Assembly: GCF_036346855.1 (NCBI RefSeq)
Contig: NZ_CP107841.1
Span: 7,878,001 to 7,942,000, forward strand
Direction: 5' to 3'
Length of the DNA stretch: 64,000 nucleotides
Source of the DNA: Streptomyces europaeiscabiei
GTDB taxonomy: Bacteria > Actinomycetota > Actinomycetes > Streptomycetales > Streptomycetaceae
Shown piece by piece: positions 1 through 8,486 of this stretch; the stretch's first letter is position 1; every line of letters starts with the position of its first letter. Made by a program: the position numbers and the translations under genes. The notes under the pieces were generated by a model that had not been told where the DNA came from, searched no databases, and saw only the letters and a program-made list of their open reading frames with translations.

Positions 1-610
1 CCCCGGTCCCGGTCCCGACGAGCACCCCGGAGGACGCCTGGGGCTCGACGGCACCCCTGTCGCCGTCGAGCCCCAGGCGGTACCGGGCGGTCTGGTGCCC
101 CGCCGCGCCGAGGTAGATCTCGTTGAGCGCCACCAGCCGCTGCGTGTCGTCGGCGACGGCCTCGACCATGGTCAACTCATCGGCCCGGGCGCCGTGCCGC
201 AGCGAGGAGGAGAGCAACTTCCGGGCCTGGTCGGGCCGGTGGCGCACCAGTACCCCCGGATTGCGCCGGGGATCGGGGTTGATCCCGACCACCGGCTGCC
301 CCGCGAGGTACTTCGCGACATTGGCCACCAGCCCGTCCTGCCCGACGACGACCACGACGTCCTCGGGAGCGAACAGGAACCGGTCCAGGTCACCCCGTTC
401 GACCCGCGCCTGACGCCAGGTCAGCGGCACCGAGGACGTGACCTCGGCCAGCGCCCCGCGCTCCCGCCGGTGCCGCTCGGCCACGTCCTCGATGTCCCGC
501 CCCCGGGACCGCAGGAAGAAGGCGGCCTGCCCGTGCGTACCGTGCCGGGCCACCAACTCCTCGTACTCGGTGGTGCGATGGACCAGCACCACCCGCGGCG
601 CGAGACTCAC
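1..610 (-). CDS. NAD kinase-like (ATP-NAD kinase family) protein, 3' end outside the window
   Basis: About 203 residues are visible and the gene runs off the left edge. Recognisable NAD-kinase-like elements are VVVVVGQDGLVANVAKYL (a GxDG nucleotide loop with GQDG in place of the usual GGDG), the GINPD segment, ALNEIYLG (matching the conserved Asn-Glu/Asp region) and SSGVLVGTGTG (matching the DG-T/S-P-TGST segment). The GTG start at 610 overlaps the TGA of the upstream SPFH gene by 4 bp, so the two are translationally coupled. The altered loop means true NAD kinase activity is not certain; a related kinase fold acting with the membrane-scaffold partner is an inference. The family call is fairly safe, the substrate is not. 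Confidence 0.7.
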   Translation of the reverse strand, partial: MSLAPRVVLVHRTTEYEELVARHGTHGQAAFFLRSRGRDIEDVAERHRRERGALAEVTSSVPLTWRQARVERGDLDRFLFAPEDVVVVVGQDGLVANVAKYLAGQPVVGINPDPRRNPGVLVRHRPDQARKLLSSSLRHGARADELTMVEAVADDTQRLVALNEIYLGAAGHQTARYRLGLDGDRGAVEPQASSGVLVGTGTG

Positions 611-1722
611 GCCGAGCCCCCTTGGGTGCCCGTCCCGCCCAGCTTGGAGAGCAGCCCGGTCAGTACGTCGGGGGACACGGTCACGCTCTCGATGCGCGGC
701 AGGTTCTCCGCGAGCCGTGTCCCGGTGAGCGCGTGCAGTGTCGACGCGTCCACCTCGGCGTGCACCCGCAGCCACGCCGCCTGGGCCTCGGCCCGTGCCG
801 CACCCACGACCCGCGCGGCCCGAGCCTCCGCCTCGGACAGCTTGACCTGCCGCGCCGCCTCGGCCTCGGCCAGCTTCACGCTCCGCGTCGCCTCCGCGTC
901 CGCGAGCCTGACGGTCCGTTCGGCCTCCGCCTCGGTCAGCCGTACCGTCCGGGCCGCCTCCGCGCCCGCCTTCACGGCGTCCGCCGCGGCCCTCTCCTCC
1001 GCCTCCCGCCGCGCGTTCGTCCCTCTCTGGTCGACCAACTGCTCCTCGCGCCGGGCGAGTTCGATCTGGCTGGCCAGCTCGTTCTCGGCGATGGCCCGCT
1101 CCCGCTCGACGGCCACGGCACGACGCTCGTACGTCGCCTTGTCCGCCTCCTGCTGGATCTGTTCCCGGGCCGGCGTGCGCAGTGCCCGCTCCACCTCGGG
1201 CTCGGGCCGCAGCGCCACCACGCGTACGGCCACGATCTCGATCCCGGTGGCCGGCAGCCGGGGCTCGGCCGCCAGCCCGCTCGCCACCCGCTCCCGGACC
1301 GCCGCGACCCCGTCGACCAGGGCCGACGCCAGTGTCGTACGGGCCAGGACGTCCAGCGCGTGCTGCTGGGCCGTCTCCGTCAGCAGAGTCGACAACTGCT
1401 CCAGGGGAGCGCCGCGCCAGACGCCGGTGTCGGGGTCGATGGAGAAGTCGAGGCGGGCGGCGGCGGTTGCCGGGTCGCTCACCCGGTACGTCACCGTCGC
1501 CTGTACCGCCACGTCCTGGAAGTCGGACGTGCGGGCGTGGAAGGTCATCGCCAGCTCCCGGTCGTCCACCGGGACTTCGGAGAGCGCTGCGCTCAGCGAC
1601 CGGTACCAGAAGCTCAGCCCCGGGCCGTCGTGCACGAGCCGCCCGGAGCGGTGGTGGCGGATGTGCGCGGTGGGCGCGCCGCGCAGATGCCGCCAGCCGA
1701 GCCGTCTGGTGATGTCGGCCAT
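607..1722 (-). CDS. SPFH/Band 7 (stomatin-prohibitin-like) domain protein
   Basis: The 371-residue protein begins MADITRRLG; a GAGGGGG ribosome binding site lies about 8 nt before the ATG at 1722, which is why I prefer it over the in-frame codon at 1767. The first ~200 residues look like a Band 7 domain. They are followed by a long Glu/Arg/Ala coiled coil (about residues 210-330) with repeated EAEAxRxVxLAEAEA units, as in other SPFH scaffolds. There is no N-terminal membrane segment, so it probably associates peripherally or through the SPFH fold. It overlaps the downstream NAD-kinase-like gene by 4 bp (GTGA). Function in Streptomyces is unknown; a membrane-scaffold role is inferred from the family. 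Confidence 0.8.
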   Translation of the reverse strand: MADITRRLGWRHLRGAPTAHIRHHRSGRLVHDGPGLSFWYRSLSAALSEVPVDDRELAMTFHARTSDFQDVAVQATVTYRVSDPATAAARLDFSIDPDTGVWRGAPLEQLSTLLTETAQQHALDVLARTTLASALVDGVAAVRERVASGLAAEPRLPATGIEIVAVRVVALRPEPEVERALRTPAREQIQQEADKATYERRAVAVERERAIAENELASQIELARREEQLVDQRGTNARREAEERAAADAVKAGAEAARTVRLTEAEAERTVRLADAEATRSVKLAEAEAARQVKLSEAEARAARVVGAARAEAQAAWLRVHAEVDASTLHALTGTRLAENLPRIESVTVSPDVLTGLLSKLGGTGTQGGSA

Positions 1723-1749
1723 GGAAGATCCCCCTCGCGACGACTGAGC

Positions 1750-1799
1750 GACACCAGTTAGTGTCACTTAGACGATAATCGAGTGGCCCGCTTATCGTC
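1750..1799. promoter_or_regulatory. Inverted repeats between divergent SPFH and arcA genes
   Basis: Two dyads lie between the divergent genes: GACAC-N6-GTGTC at 1750-1765, and GACGATAA-N13-TTATCGTC at 1771-1778/1792-1799 (8-bp perfect arms). Position and symmetry suggest an operator controlling one or both genes. No regulator can be assigned from the sequence. Confidence 0.4.
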
Positions 1800-1874
1800 A
1801 AGAGGACGAGATGGAAGGATTCCGATTCGGCCGACCGGCGGGTGAACACGCGCCCGAATGGTCAGGATGAGGAC

Positions 1875-3098
1875 ATGGGATTCCATGTCGACTCCGAGGC
1901 CGGGCGGCTGCGCCGCGTCATCCTGCACCGGCCGGATCTTGAGCTCAAGAGGCTCACCCCCAGCAACAAGGACGCGCTGCTCTTCGACGACGTGCTGTGG
2001 GTGCGCCGGGCGCGCGCCGAGCACGACGGATTCGCCGACGTGCTGCGTGACCGGGGCGTCGCCGTCCACCTCTTCGGCGACCTCCTCACCGACGTCATGC
2101 GCATCCCGCAGGCCCGGGAGCTGGTCCTCGACCGGGTCTTCGACGAGAAGGAGTACGGTCCACTCGCCACGGACCACCTCAGGGCCGCCTTCGAGTCGCT
2201 GCCCCTGACGGAACTGGTCGAGGCCCTGATCGGCGGCATGACCAAGCGTGAGTTCCTCGACGCGCACATGGAGCCGGCCTCGGTCCGCTTCCATGTCATG
2301 GAGCTGGACGAATTCCTTCTCGACCCCCTCCCCAACCACCTCTTCACCCGTGACACCTCCGCCTGGATCTACGACGGGGTCTCCATCAACGCCATGCGCT
2401 GGCCCGCCCGTCAGCGCGAGACCGTCCACTTCGAGGCGATCTACCGGCACCATCCCCTCTTCCGCGACGAGGCGTTCCACGTCTGGTCGGAGGGGCAGGC
2501 CGACTATCCGTCCACCATCGAGGGCGGCGACGTCCTCGTCATCGGCAACGGCGCCGTCCTTATCGGAATGAGCGAGCGCACCACCCCGCAGGCCGTCGAG
2601 ATGCTCGCCCACAAGCTCTTCGCCGCCGGTTCCGCGCAGACCATCGTGGCCCTCGACATGCCGAAGCGCCGGGCCTTCATGCACCTCGACACCGTCATGA
2701 CCATGGTCGACGGCGACACCTTCACCCAGTACGCCGGCCTCGGCATGCTCCGCTCGTACACCATCGAGCCCGGCGTCGGGGAGAAGGAGCTCAAGGTCAC
2801 CGACCATCCGCCGGAGCACATGCACCGTGCGATCGCCGCCGCGCTCGGCCTCGACGCCATCCGGGTGCTGACCGCCACGCAGGACGTCCACGCCGCCGAA
2901 CGCGAGCAGTGGGACGACGGCTGCAACGTCCTCGCCGTCGAGCCGGGCGTCGTCGTCGCCTACGAACGCAACGCCACCACCAACACGCATCTGCGCAGGC
3001 AGGGTGTCGAGGTGATCGAGATCCCGGGGAGCGAGCTGGGCCGGGGGAGGGGCGGGCCGCGCTGTATGAGCTGTCCGGTGGAGAGATCCGCCGTGTAG
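1875..3098 (+). CDS. arcA: Arginine deiminase
   Basis: Hydrolyses arginine to citrulline and ammonia, the first step of the ADI pathway, in the cytoplasm. The 407-residue product has the usual family length. It shows the guanidino-group fold motifs [10 protein letters not shown] and [14 protein letters not shown], and ends with the catalytic cysteine motif MSCP (Cys400). The ATG at 1875 ([12 protein letters not shown]) is preceded by a GGATGAGG-like ribosome binding site; a GTG at 1842 in the same frame is less likely because family proteins start near MGFHVDSE. An ornithine carbamoyltransferase gene follows 130 bp downstream, giving the first two ADI steps. The third enzyme, carbamate kinase, is not encoded in this window. 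Confidence 0.93.
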   Translation: MGFHVDSEAGRLRRVILHRPDLELKRLTPSNKDALLFDDVLWVRRARAEHDGFADVLRDRGVAVHLFGDLLTDVMRIPQARELVLDRVFDEKEYGPLATDHLRAAFESLPLTELVEALIGGMTKREFLDAHMEPASVRFHVMELDEFLLDPLPNHLFTRDTSAWIYDGVSINAMRWPARQRETVHFEAIYRHHPLFRDEAFHVWSEGQADYPSTIEGGDVLVIGNGAVLIGMSERTTPQAVEMLAHKLFAAGSAQTIVALDMPKRRAFMHLDTVMTMVDGDTFTQYAGLGMLRSYTIEPGVGEKELKVTDHPPEHMHRAIAAALGLDAIRVLTATQDVHAAEREQWDDGCNVLAVEPGVVVAYERNATTNTHLRRQGVEVIEIPGSELGRGRGGPRCMSCPVERSAV

Positions 3099-3150
3099 CG
3101 GTGTGCCGTCGGCGGTGTGCCGTGCGGATCCAGGTCGCGCGGAGGTGCGC

Positions 3151-3178
3151 CGTATAGAAATGTGGAACATCGTATAGA
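3151..3178 (+). promoter_or_regulatory. Repeated CGTATAGA boxes upstream of the ornithine carbamoyltransferase gene
   Basis: CGTATAGA occurs at 3151-3158 and again at 3171-3178, exactly 20 bp apart (two helical turns), with the small dyad ATGT-GGA-ACAT between them. Each TATAGA could act as a -10 element, so this may be a promoter or a paired protein-binding site for an independent transcript of the second gene. Confidence 0.35.
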
Positions 3179-3228
3179 CTTCCAGTCTTCCTACGCTGTC
3201 CCTGCCCCGTCGACCCAGGAGCGCCCCC

Positions 3229-4236
3229 ATGGCGACCGTTCCCCACGCCCTCGCCGGGCGCCACTTCCTCAAGGAGCTGGACTTCACCGCGGAGGAGTTC
3301 CGTGGGCTGATCGGGCTGGCCGTGGAGCTGAAGGCGGCCAAGAAGGCGGGTACGGAGACCCAGTACCTGCGGGGCAGGAACATCGCGCTCATCTTCGAGA
3401 AGACCTCGACGCGCACCCGCTGCGCGTTCGAGGTCGCCGCGGCCGACCAGGGGGCCCGGACGACGTACCTCGACCCGTCCGGCTCGCAGATGGGCCACAA
3501 GGAGTCCGTGCGGGACACCGCGCGGGTCCTCGGCCGGATGTTCGACGCGATCGAGTACCGCGGTGACAGCCAGGCGAACGTCGAGGAGCTCGCCGCGTAC
3601 GCCGGAGTTCCGGTCTACAACGGCCTCACCGACGACTGGCACCCCACCCAGATGCTGGCCGACGTCATGACGATGACCGAGCACAGCGACAAGCCGCTCG
3701 ACGACATGACCTTCGCCTACCTCGGCGACGCCCGCTTCAACATGGGCAACTCGTACCTGGTCACCGGAGCCCTGCTCGGCATGGACGTCCGTATCGTCGC
3801 CCCGCGGGCCTACTGGCCGGCCGAGGAGATCGTCGACCGCGCGCGCAAGCTCGCGGAGATCAGCGGGGCGCGGATCACGCTCACCGAGCACGTGCACGAG
3901 GGGGTCGAGGGCGCCGACTTCATCGCCACCGACGTCTGGGTGTCCATGGGAGAGCCCAAGGAGGTCTGGGACGAGCGCATAGGAGCACTCTGCCCGTACG
4001 CCGTGACCATGGACGTCCTGCGCGCCACCGGCAACCCCGACGTCAAGTTCCTCCACTGCCTCCCGGCCTTCCACGACCTCGGTACGAAGGTCGGCCGCGA
4101 GATCCACGAGCTGCACGGGCTGGACTCGCTGGAGGTGACGGACGAGGTGTTCGAGTCGTCGCACTCGGTCGTCTTCGACGAGGCGGAGAACCGGTTGCAC
4201 ACGATCAAGGCGGTTCTCGTGGCGACGCTGGGGTGA
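3229..4236 (+). CDS. argF: Ornithine carbamoyltransferase (likely catabolic, ArcB-type)
   Basis: Interconverts citrulline plus phosphate with ornithine plus carbamoyl phosphate. The 335-residue protein has the carbamoyl-phosphate loop STRTR (60-64), the [12 protein letters not shown] segment (82-93), the SMG ornithine loop (239-241) and the HCLPAFHD active-site motif (276-283, Cys277). Start ATG 3229 follows AGGAGCGCCCCC. Placement directly after arcA argues for the catabolic role (ArcB) rather than arginine biosynthesis, but the anabolic and catabolic enzymes cannot be separated by sequence alone. Confidence 0.93.
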   Translation: MATVPHALAGRHFLKELDFTAEEFRGLIGLAVELKAAKKAGTETQYLRGRNIALIFEKTSTRTRCAFEVAAADQGARTTYLDPSGSQMGHKESVRDTARVLGRMFDAIEYRGDSQANVEELAAYAGVPVYNGLTDDWHPTQMLADVMTMTEHSDKPLDDMTFAYLGDARFNMGNSYLVTGALLGMDVRIVAPRAYWPAEEIVDRARKLAEISGARITLTEHVHEGVEGADFIATDVWVSMGEPKEVWDERIGALCPYAVTMDVLRATGNPDVKFLHCLPAFHDLGTKVGREIHELHGLDSLEVTDEVFESSHSVVFDEAENRLHTIKAVLVATLG

Positions 4237-4280
4237 TGCGCGGGTGAGAGTTCGGGGGGCGGGGGCGCGTCGGCGAGCGC

Positions 4281-4330
4281 GGGTCGTTCGTGGTCGATCG
4301 CGCGGTTCCCCGTGTCCCCCGGGGGCACCT
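4281..4330. repeat. Copy of a common Streptomyces GC-rich dispersed repeat, possible terminator
   Basis: The stretch containing GATCGCGCGGTTCCCCGTG followed by the palindrome CCCCCGGGGG (4317-4326) resembles the GC-rich repeat found dispersed in Streptomyces intergenic regions. It lies between the convergent argF and anti-sigma-like genes and could form a bidirectional terminator stem. A related sequence in the opposite orientation occurs near 6019-6090. Confidence 0.4.
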
Positions 4331-4793
4331 ACACGTGGCGGCGCTGTGGCGGGACAGTCGGGAGCCGGAACCACACCGCCTTGCCGGAGTCGGTGGGGCG
4401 GTGGCCGCAGGCGGAGCTGAGGGCGCGGATCAGGAGGAGGCCGCGGCCGTGCTCCTGCCAGGGGTCGGGGTCGATGTGGCCCGGGGTGGTGAGATCGCCC
4501 GGGGGTGCCGGATCCGGGTCGTGGACCTCCACCTTGCAGCCGGTCGGCACCAGCTCCACGACCAGCTCTATGGGTCCGTCCCCGGCCGCGTGCTCGATCG
4601 CGTTCGCGACCAGTTCCGCCGTGAGCAGCTCCGCCGTGTCACAGTCCGCCCCGTGCTCCAGCTCGGTCAGCGCCGTACGCACCAGTGCGCGGGCCATGGG
4701 CACGGCCGCGGCGGTGTGCGGCAGCGCGACGCGCCAGGAGGCGGGGGCGGAGGGTTCTTGCAAGGCGGCGGATCCGTTCATGGAGCAGGTCAT
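4329..4793 (-). CDS. ATP-binding regulatory protein (RsbW-like HATPase_c domain)
   Basis: A 154-residue stand-alone GHKL ATPase of the anti-sigma/serine kinase type. Motifs: LLTAELVANAIEHA (N box, catalytic Glu and Asn), EVHDPDPAPP (G1-type Asp box) and HGRGLLLIRALSS (G2 box). I chose ATG 4793 because AGGACG precedes it by 6 nt; MNGS at 4782 lacks a ribosome binding site. Streptomyces encode dozens of these proteins. Some bind sigma factors or anti-sigma antagonists, but no partner gene is adjacent here, so the target is unknown. Confidence 0.8.
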   Translation of the reverse strand: MTCSMNGSAALQEPSAPASWRVALPHTAAAVPMARALVRTALTELEHGADCDTAELLTAELVANAIEHAAGDGPIELVVELVPTGCKVEVHDPDPAPPGDLTTPGHIDPDPWQEHGRGLLLIRALSSACGHRPTDSGKAVWFRLPTVPPQRRHV

Positions 4794-4948
4794 GGGTCGT
4801 CCTGCTTTCAACGTGATGAATGGTACGGCGCGAACCGGTAAAACCGCTCGGCGGGCGCCGCGGGGACCTTCGGCCCCGTTGCCAGCCGGTCTACCCGGAG
4901 CAACGCTCCGCCTCGCCCGGGCGAGCCCGTCGTTACGGCCTTGTCGAA

Positions 4949-4971
4949 CGTCCGTGACCGAGTCACGGACG
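4949..4971. promoter_or_regulatory. Perfect 10-bp dyad upstream of the crotonase operon
   Basis: CGTCCGTGAC-cga-GTCACGGACG is a perfect inverted repeat with a 3-bp centre. It sits in the 320-bp gap (4794-5114) between the divergent ATPase gene and the crotonase gene. That gap also holds the shared element at 5030-5042 and TATC-GGT-GATA (5045-5055). It is likely an operator. Confidence 0.4.
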
Positions 4972-5029
4972 GCCCGGATCACCACCGAAGGGGGCGGTGA
5001 CGATACGCCGGTCGACCTATCGCGCACTC

Positions 5030-5042
5030 GTGACGGCAGTCA
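5030..5042. promoter_or_regulatory. Shared GTGACGGCAGTCA element (copy 1), candidate PaaX-type operator
   Basis: The 13-mer GTGACGGCAGTCA contains the dyad TGAC-N4-GTCA. The identical 13-mer recurs at 15594-15606 in the divergent ligase/acyl-CoA dehydrogenase promoter, and each copy is preceded by TATCGC. Two exact copies in the promoters of functionally linked operons, one of which encodes a PaaX-family regulator, make a common operator the simplest reading. Confidence 0.55.
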
Positions 5043-5114
5043 TATATCGGTGATAACTTCGTGGGTGGGAAAGTGGCCGCAGCGCTGCGGCAGCCCCCGA
5101 GGAGGCCGCCCGTC

Positions 5115-5942
5115 ATGAGTCCCTTCACCGGCTCCGCCGCCCGCACCTCCCACTGGCGGCATCTGCGGTGCGAGATCGCCGACGGTGTCGCCACCGTCAC
5201 CCTCGCCCGCCCCGAGAAGCTCAACGCCCTCACCTTCGGCGCCTACGCCGACCTGCGCGACCTGCTCGCCGAACTCTCCCGGGAGAAGTCCGTACGGGCC
5301 CTGGTGCTGGCCGGCGACGGCCGTGGCTTCTGCTCCGGCGGCGACGTCGACGAGATCATCGGCGCCACCCTCGCCATGGACACCGCCCAGCTGCTCGACT
5401 TCAACCGGATGACCGGCCAGGTCGTACGGGCCGTACGCGAGTGCCCCTTCCCGGTGATCGCCGCCGTGCACGGCGTCGCCGCGGGCGCCGGCGCCGTCCT
5501 CGCCCTGGCCGCCGACTTCCGTGTGGCGGACCCCACGGCCCGCTTCTCCTTCCTCTTCACCCGCGTCGGCCTCTCCGGCGGCGACATGGGCGCCGCCTAC
5601 CTCCTGCCCCGTGTCGTCGGCCTCGGCCACGCCACCCGTCTTCTGATGCTCGGCGAACCCGTCCGCGCCCCCGAGGCCGAACGCATCGGTCTCATCAGTC
5701 GGCTCACGGACGAGGGCGGCGCCGACGAGGCCGCGCAGACCCTGGCCCGCCACCTGGCCGAGGGACCGGCCCTGGCGTACGCCCAGACGAAGGCCCTGCT
5801 GACAGCGGAGCTGGACATGCCCCTGGCGGCCGCCGTGGAGCTGGACGCGGCGACCCAGGCCTTGCTGATGAACGGCGAGGACTACGCCGAATTCCACGCG
5901 GCGTTCACGGAAAAGCGCCCCCCGAAGTGGCAGGGCCGCTGA
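5115..5942 (+). CDS. Crotonase (enoyl-CoA hydratase/isomerase) family protein
   Basis: The 275-residue protein has the crotonase oxyanion-hole segments GFCSGGD (71-77) and HGVAAGAGAV (119-128). Start ATG 5115 has GAGGAGG about 9 nt upstream. Aligned by eye to rat enoyl-CoA hydratase, both catalytic glutamates are replaced: the GGGCE Glu becomes Val128 and the PE Glu becomes Phe148. A classical hydratase mechanism is therefore doubtful; a ring-opening hydrolase or isomerase role is possible. It overlaps the next gene (TGATG) and is probably co-transcribed with the monooxygenase/reductase fusion, so its substrate should be an alicyclic or ring-reduced CoA ester. Confidence 0.8.
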   Translation: MSPFTGSAARTSHWRHLRCEIADGVATVTLARPEKLNALTFGAYADLRDLLAELSREKSVRALVLAGDGRGFCSGGDVDEIIGATLAMDTAQLLDFNRMTGQVVRAVRECPFPVIAAVHGVAAGAGAVLALAADFRVADPTARFSFLFTRVGLSGGDMGAAYLLPRVVGLGHATRLLMLGEPVRAPEAERIGLISRLTDEGGADEAAQTLARHLAEGPALAYAQTKALLTAELDMPLAAAVELDAATQALLMNGEDYAEFHAAFTEKRPPKWQGR

Positions 5943-8377
5943 TGCCGCCCTCACCTGCCATACCGCCCTCACCTGCCATACCGCCCTCACCTGCCATCCC
6001 GACCCCGGTGGCAGCCGACCCAGGGGCGCGGGGCAGCGCCGATATGCGGCTCCGCCGCGGGGCGCGACCGGCCACGACACACCCGCAGCCGTTCGCGAAG
6101 CCCGGCCACCCCCACCGCATCGCCGTCATCGGCGGCGGCCCCGGCGGCCTGTACGCCGCCGTCCTCCTCAAACGCCTCGATCCCACCCGCGAGATAACCG
6201 TCTGGGAACGCAACGCCCCCGACGACACCTTCGGCTTCGGAGTGGTCCTCTCCGACGAGACGCTGGGCGGCATAGAACATGCCGACCCACTGGTCTACGA
6301 GGCCCTGCAAGCACACTTCACCCGCTGGGACGACATCGACATCGTCCACCGGAACACCCGCCACACCTCCGGCGGCCACGGCTTCGCCGCACTGGGCCGC
6401 CGCCGCCTCCTGCAGATCCTGCACGACCGCTGCCGCGCACTCGGCGTCGAACTCCGTTTCGGCACGGAGGCCCCGTACCCCGCCTGGCTCTGCGAGACGT
6501 ACGACCTGGTCATCGCGGCGGACGGTGTGCACAGCGCGACGCGGGAGGCGTACGCGGAGGTGTTCCGGCCGGCCGTCGAGACGCACCGCTGCCGCTACAT
6601 CTGGCTCGCCGCCGACTTCGCCTTCGAGTCGTTCCGCTTCGAGATCGCCGAGACCGAGCACGGCGTGATGCAGCTGCACGGCTACCCGTTCTCGCCGGAC
6701 GAGTCCACCGTCATCGTCGAGATGCGCGAGGAGGTGTGGCGGGCCGCCGGGCTGGACCGGGCGGACGAACGGGAGTCGGTCGAGCGGTGCGCGAAACTCT
6801 TCGCGGACGCGCTCGGCGGCCGGCCCCTGCGCTCCAACAACTCCACCTGGACGACCTTCCGCACGGTCGTCAACGAGCGCTGGTCGCACGGCAATCTGGT
6901 GCTGGTCGGCGACGCCGCGCACACCGCGCACTTCTCCATCGGTTCCGGCACGAAGCTGGCCGTCGAGGACGCGCTGGCGCTGGCCGCCTGTCTGGAGGAA
7001 CAGCCCGACCTCACAAGGGCGTTGACGGCGTACGAGGAGGAACGGCGCCCCGTCGTCGCCTCGACCCAGCGTGCGGCGCGAGCCAGTCTGGAGTGGTTCG
7101 AGAACATCGGGCTCCATCTCGCGCAGCCCTCAAGGCAGTTCGCCTTCAACCTCCTCACCCGAAGCCGCCGCGTCACCCATGACAACCTCCGCCTCCGCGA
7201 CCCGCACTTCACCGGCGCGGTGGAGCGCGAGTTCGGCTGCCCACCCGGAACGCCCCCGATGTTCACCCCGTTCCGGCTGCGCGGTCTGACCCTGCGCAAC
7301 CGCGTCGTCGTGTCCCCGATGGACATGTACTCGGCGACCGACGGTGTCCCCGGTGACTTCCACCTCGTCCATCTGGGCTCCCGCGCCCTCGGCGGCGCCG
7401 GGCTCGTGATGACCGAGATGGTGTGCGTGAGCCCCGAGGGGCGCATCACCCCGGGCTGTGCCGGACTGTGGAACTCCCGGCAGGCCGACGCCTGGCGCCG
7501 CACGGTGAGGTTCGTGCACGAGCGGGCGCCGGGCACTGCCATCGGCGTCCAGCTGGGTCACTCCGGCCGCAAGGGCTCGACCAAGCTGATGTGGGAGGGC
7601 ATCGACGAGCCCCTGGACGCGGACAACTGGGCCCTGGCGGCCGCGTCCCCCGTGCCGTACAAGACCGGCAGTCAGACCCCGCGCGAACTGTCCCGCGCCC
7701 GACTCACCGACATCCGCGAGCAGTTCACCTCGGCCGCGAGCCGAGCCGCCCGCAGCGGCTTCGACCTGCTCGAACTCCACTGCGCCCACGGCTACCTGCT
7801 CTCCGGCTTCCTCTCGCCGCTGACGAACCGCCGCACCGACAGTTACGGCGGCTCCCTCGACCACCGGCTCCGCTTCCCCCTCGAAGTCTTCGACGCCGTA
7901 AGGGCGGTGTGGCCGGAGGAACGGCCCATGACCGTCCGCGTCTCGGCGACGGACTGGGCCGACGGGGGCACCACGGCCGAGGACGCCGTAGAGATCGCCC
8001 GCGCCTTCGCCGCGCACGGGGCCGACGCGATCGACGTCTCGACCGGGCAGGTCGTCGCCGACGAACACCCCGCGTACGGCCGCTCGTACCAGACGCCGTT
8101 CGCGGACCGGATCCGGCACGAGGCGGGGGTGCCGGTGATCGCCGTCGGCGCCATCTCCTCCTGGGACGACGTCAACTCCCTCATCCTGGCGGGCCGCGCG
8201 GACCTGTGCGCCCTCGGCCGCCCCCACCTCTACGACCCCCACTGGACCCTTCACGCGGCAGCCGAACAGGGTTACACCGGCCCGGCCGTCACCTGGCCCG
8301 CCCCCTACCGAGCGGGCAGCCGCCGCCCCAACACGGGCCGCACGGACGCCCCGAAGCCCCGGCTGAGCCTGTCCTAG
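5942..8377 (+). CDS. Flavin monooxygenase / Old Yellow Enzyme fusion, 2-aminobenzoyl-CoA (or salicylyl-CoA) hydroxylase-reductase
   Basis: The 811-residue fusion has an N-terminal salicylate-hydroxylase-type FAD monooxygenase (GGGPGGLYAA at about 64-73, GDAAHTAHF near 322). From about residue 440 follows an Old Yellow Enzyme FMN domain (MFTPFRLRGLTLRNR, LGHSGRKGSTK, HCAHGYLLSGFLSP, YGGSLDHRLRF). This architecture matches 2-aminobenzoyl-CoA monooxygenase/reductase, which hydroxylates and then reduces the aryl-CoA ring; automatic annotation often calls such proteins salicylyl-CoA 5-hydroxylase. ATG 5942 overlaps the crotonase stop. The first ~50 residues are odd: three 18-bp repeats encode PPSPAI units, followed by sequence resembling a dispersed repeat. 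The true start may therefore be further in, nearer the FAD motif. Confidence 0.88.
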   Translation: MPPSPAIPPSPAIPPSPAIPTPVAADPGARGSADMRLRRGARPATTHPQPFAKPGHPHRIAVIGGGPGGLYAAVLLKRLDPTREITVWERNAPDDTFGFGVVLSDETLGGIEHADPLVYEALQAHFTRWDDIDIVHRNTRHTSGGHGFAALGRRRLLQILHDRCRALGVELRFGTEAPYPAWLCETYDLVIAADGVHSATREAYAEVFRPAVETHRCRYIWLAADFAFESFRFEIAETEHGVMQLHGYPFSPDESTVIVEMREEVWRAAGLDRADERESVERCAKLFADALGGRPLRSNNSTWTTFRTVVNERWSHGNLVLVGDAAHTAHFSIGSGTKLAVEDALALAACLEEQPDLTRALTAYEEERRPVVASTQRAARASLEWFENIGLHLAQPSRQFAFNLLTRSRRVTHDNLRLRDPHFTGAVEREFGCPPGTPPMFTPFRLRGLTLRNRVVVSPMDMYSATDGVPGDFHLVHLGSRALGGAGLVMTEMVCVSPEGRITPGCAGLWNSRQADAWRRTVRFVHERAPGTAIGVQLGHSGRKGSTKLMWEGIDEPLDADNWALAAASPVPYKTGSQTPRELSRARLTDIREQFTSAASRAARSGFDLLELHCAHGYLLSGFLSPLTNRRTDSYGGSLDHRLRFPLEVFDAVRAVWPEERPMTVRVSATDWADGGTTAEDAVEIARAFAAHGADAIDVSTGQVVADEHPAYGRSYQTPFADRIRHEAGVPVIAVGAISSWDDVNSLILAGRADLCALGRPHLYDPHWTLHAAAEQGYTGPAVTWPAPYRAGSRRPNTGRTDAPKPRLSLS
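5945..6090. repeat. 18-bp triplicate plus dispersed-repeat sequence at the fusion gene 5' end
   Basis: CCGCCCTCACCTGCCATA is repeated three times (5945-5998, last base altered). It is followed at about 6019-6090 by AGGGGCGCGGGGCAGCGCC and GACCGGCCACGACACACCC, similar to the GC-rich Streptomyces dispersed repeat also seen near 4281. Both lie in frame at the start of the monooxygenase fusion and are poorly compatible with a conserved N-terminus. Confidence 0.55.
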
Positions 8378-8475
8378 CCGTGGGCTACCGCGCGGCTCGC
8401 GGCGGCTTCGCTCACCGGCGCCGGGGTCGCCTCGGACTCCAGCACGTCCAGGTGCGACAGTGTGTGGACGGTCAT
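8374..8475 (-). pseudogene. cysD: Stump of cysD (sulfate adenylyltransferase subunit 2), first ~16 codons only
   Basis: ATG 8475 has a good GGAGGG site 6 nt upstream and opens a 33-codon frame. Its beginning contains LSHLDVLESEA, which matches the conserved start of actinobacterial CysD (LSHLDALESEA). After residue 16 the sequence diverges (TPAPVSEAAASRAVAHG) and stops at 8374-8376, antisense to the end of the fusion gene. Read with cysC upstream on the same strand, this is a cysC-cysD operon cut off just after the cysD start. Confidence 0.7.
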
Positions 8476-8486
8476 CGGGATCCCTC

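Noticed and set aside
95..1747. Long plus-strand open frame opposite the SPFH and NAD-kinase-like genes
   Set aside because: Low-complexity Ser/Arg/Ala composition typical of antisense frames in high-GC DNA; the minus strand encodes recognisable domains.
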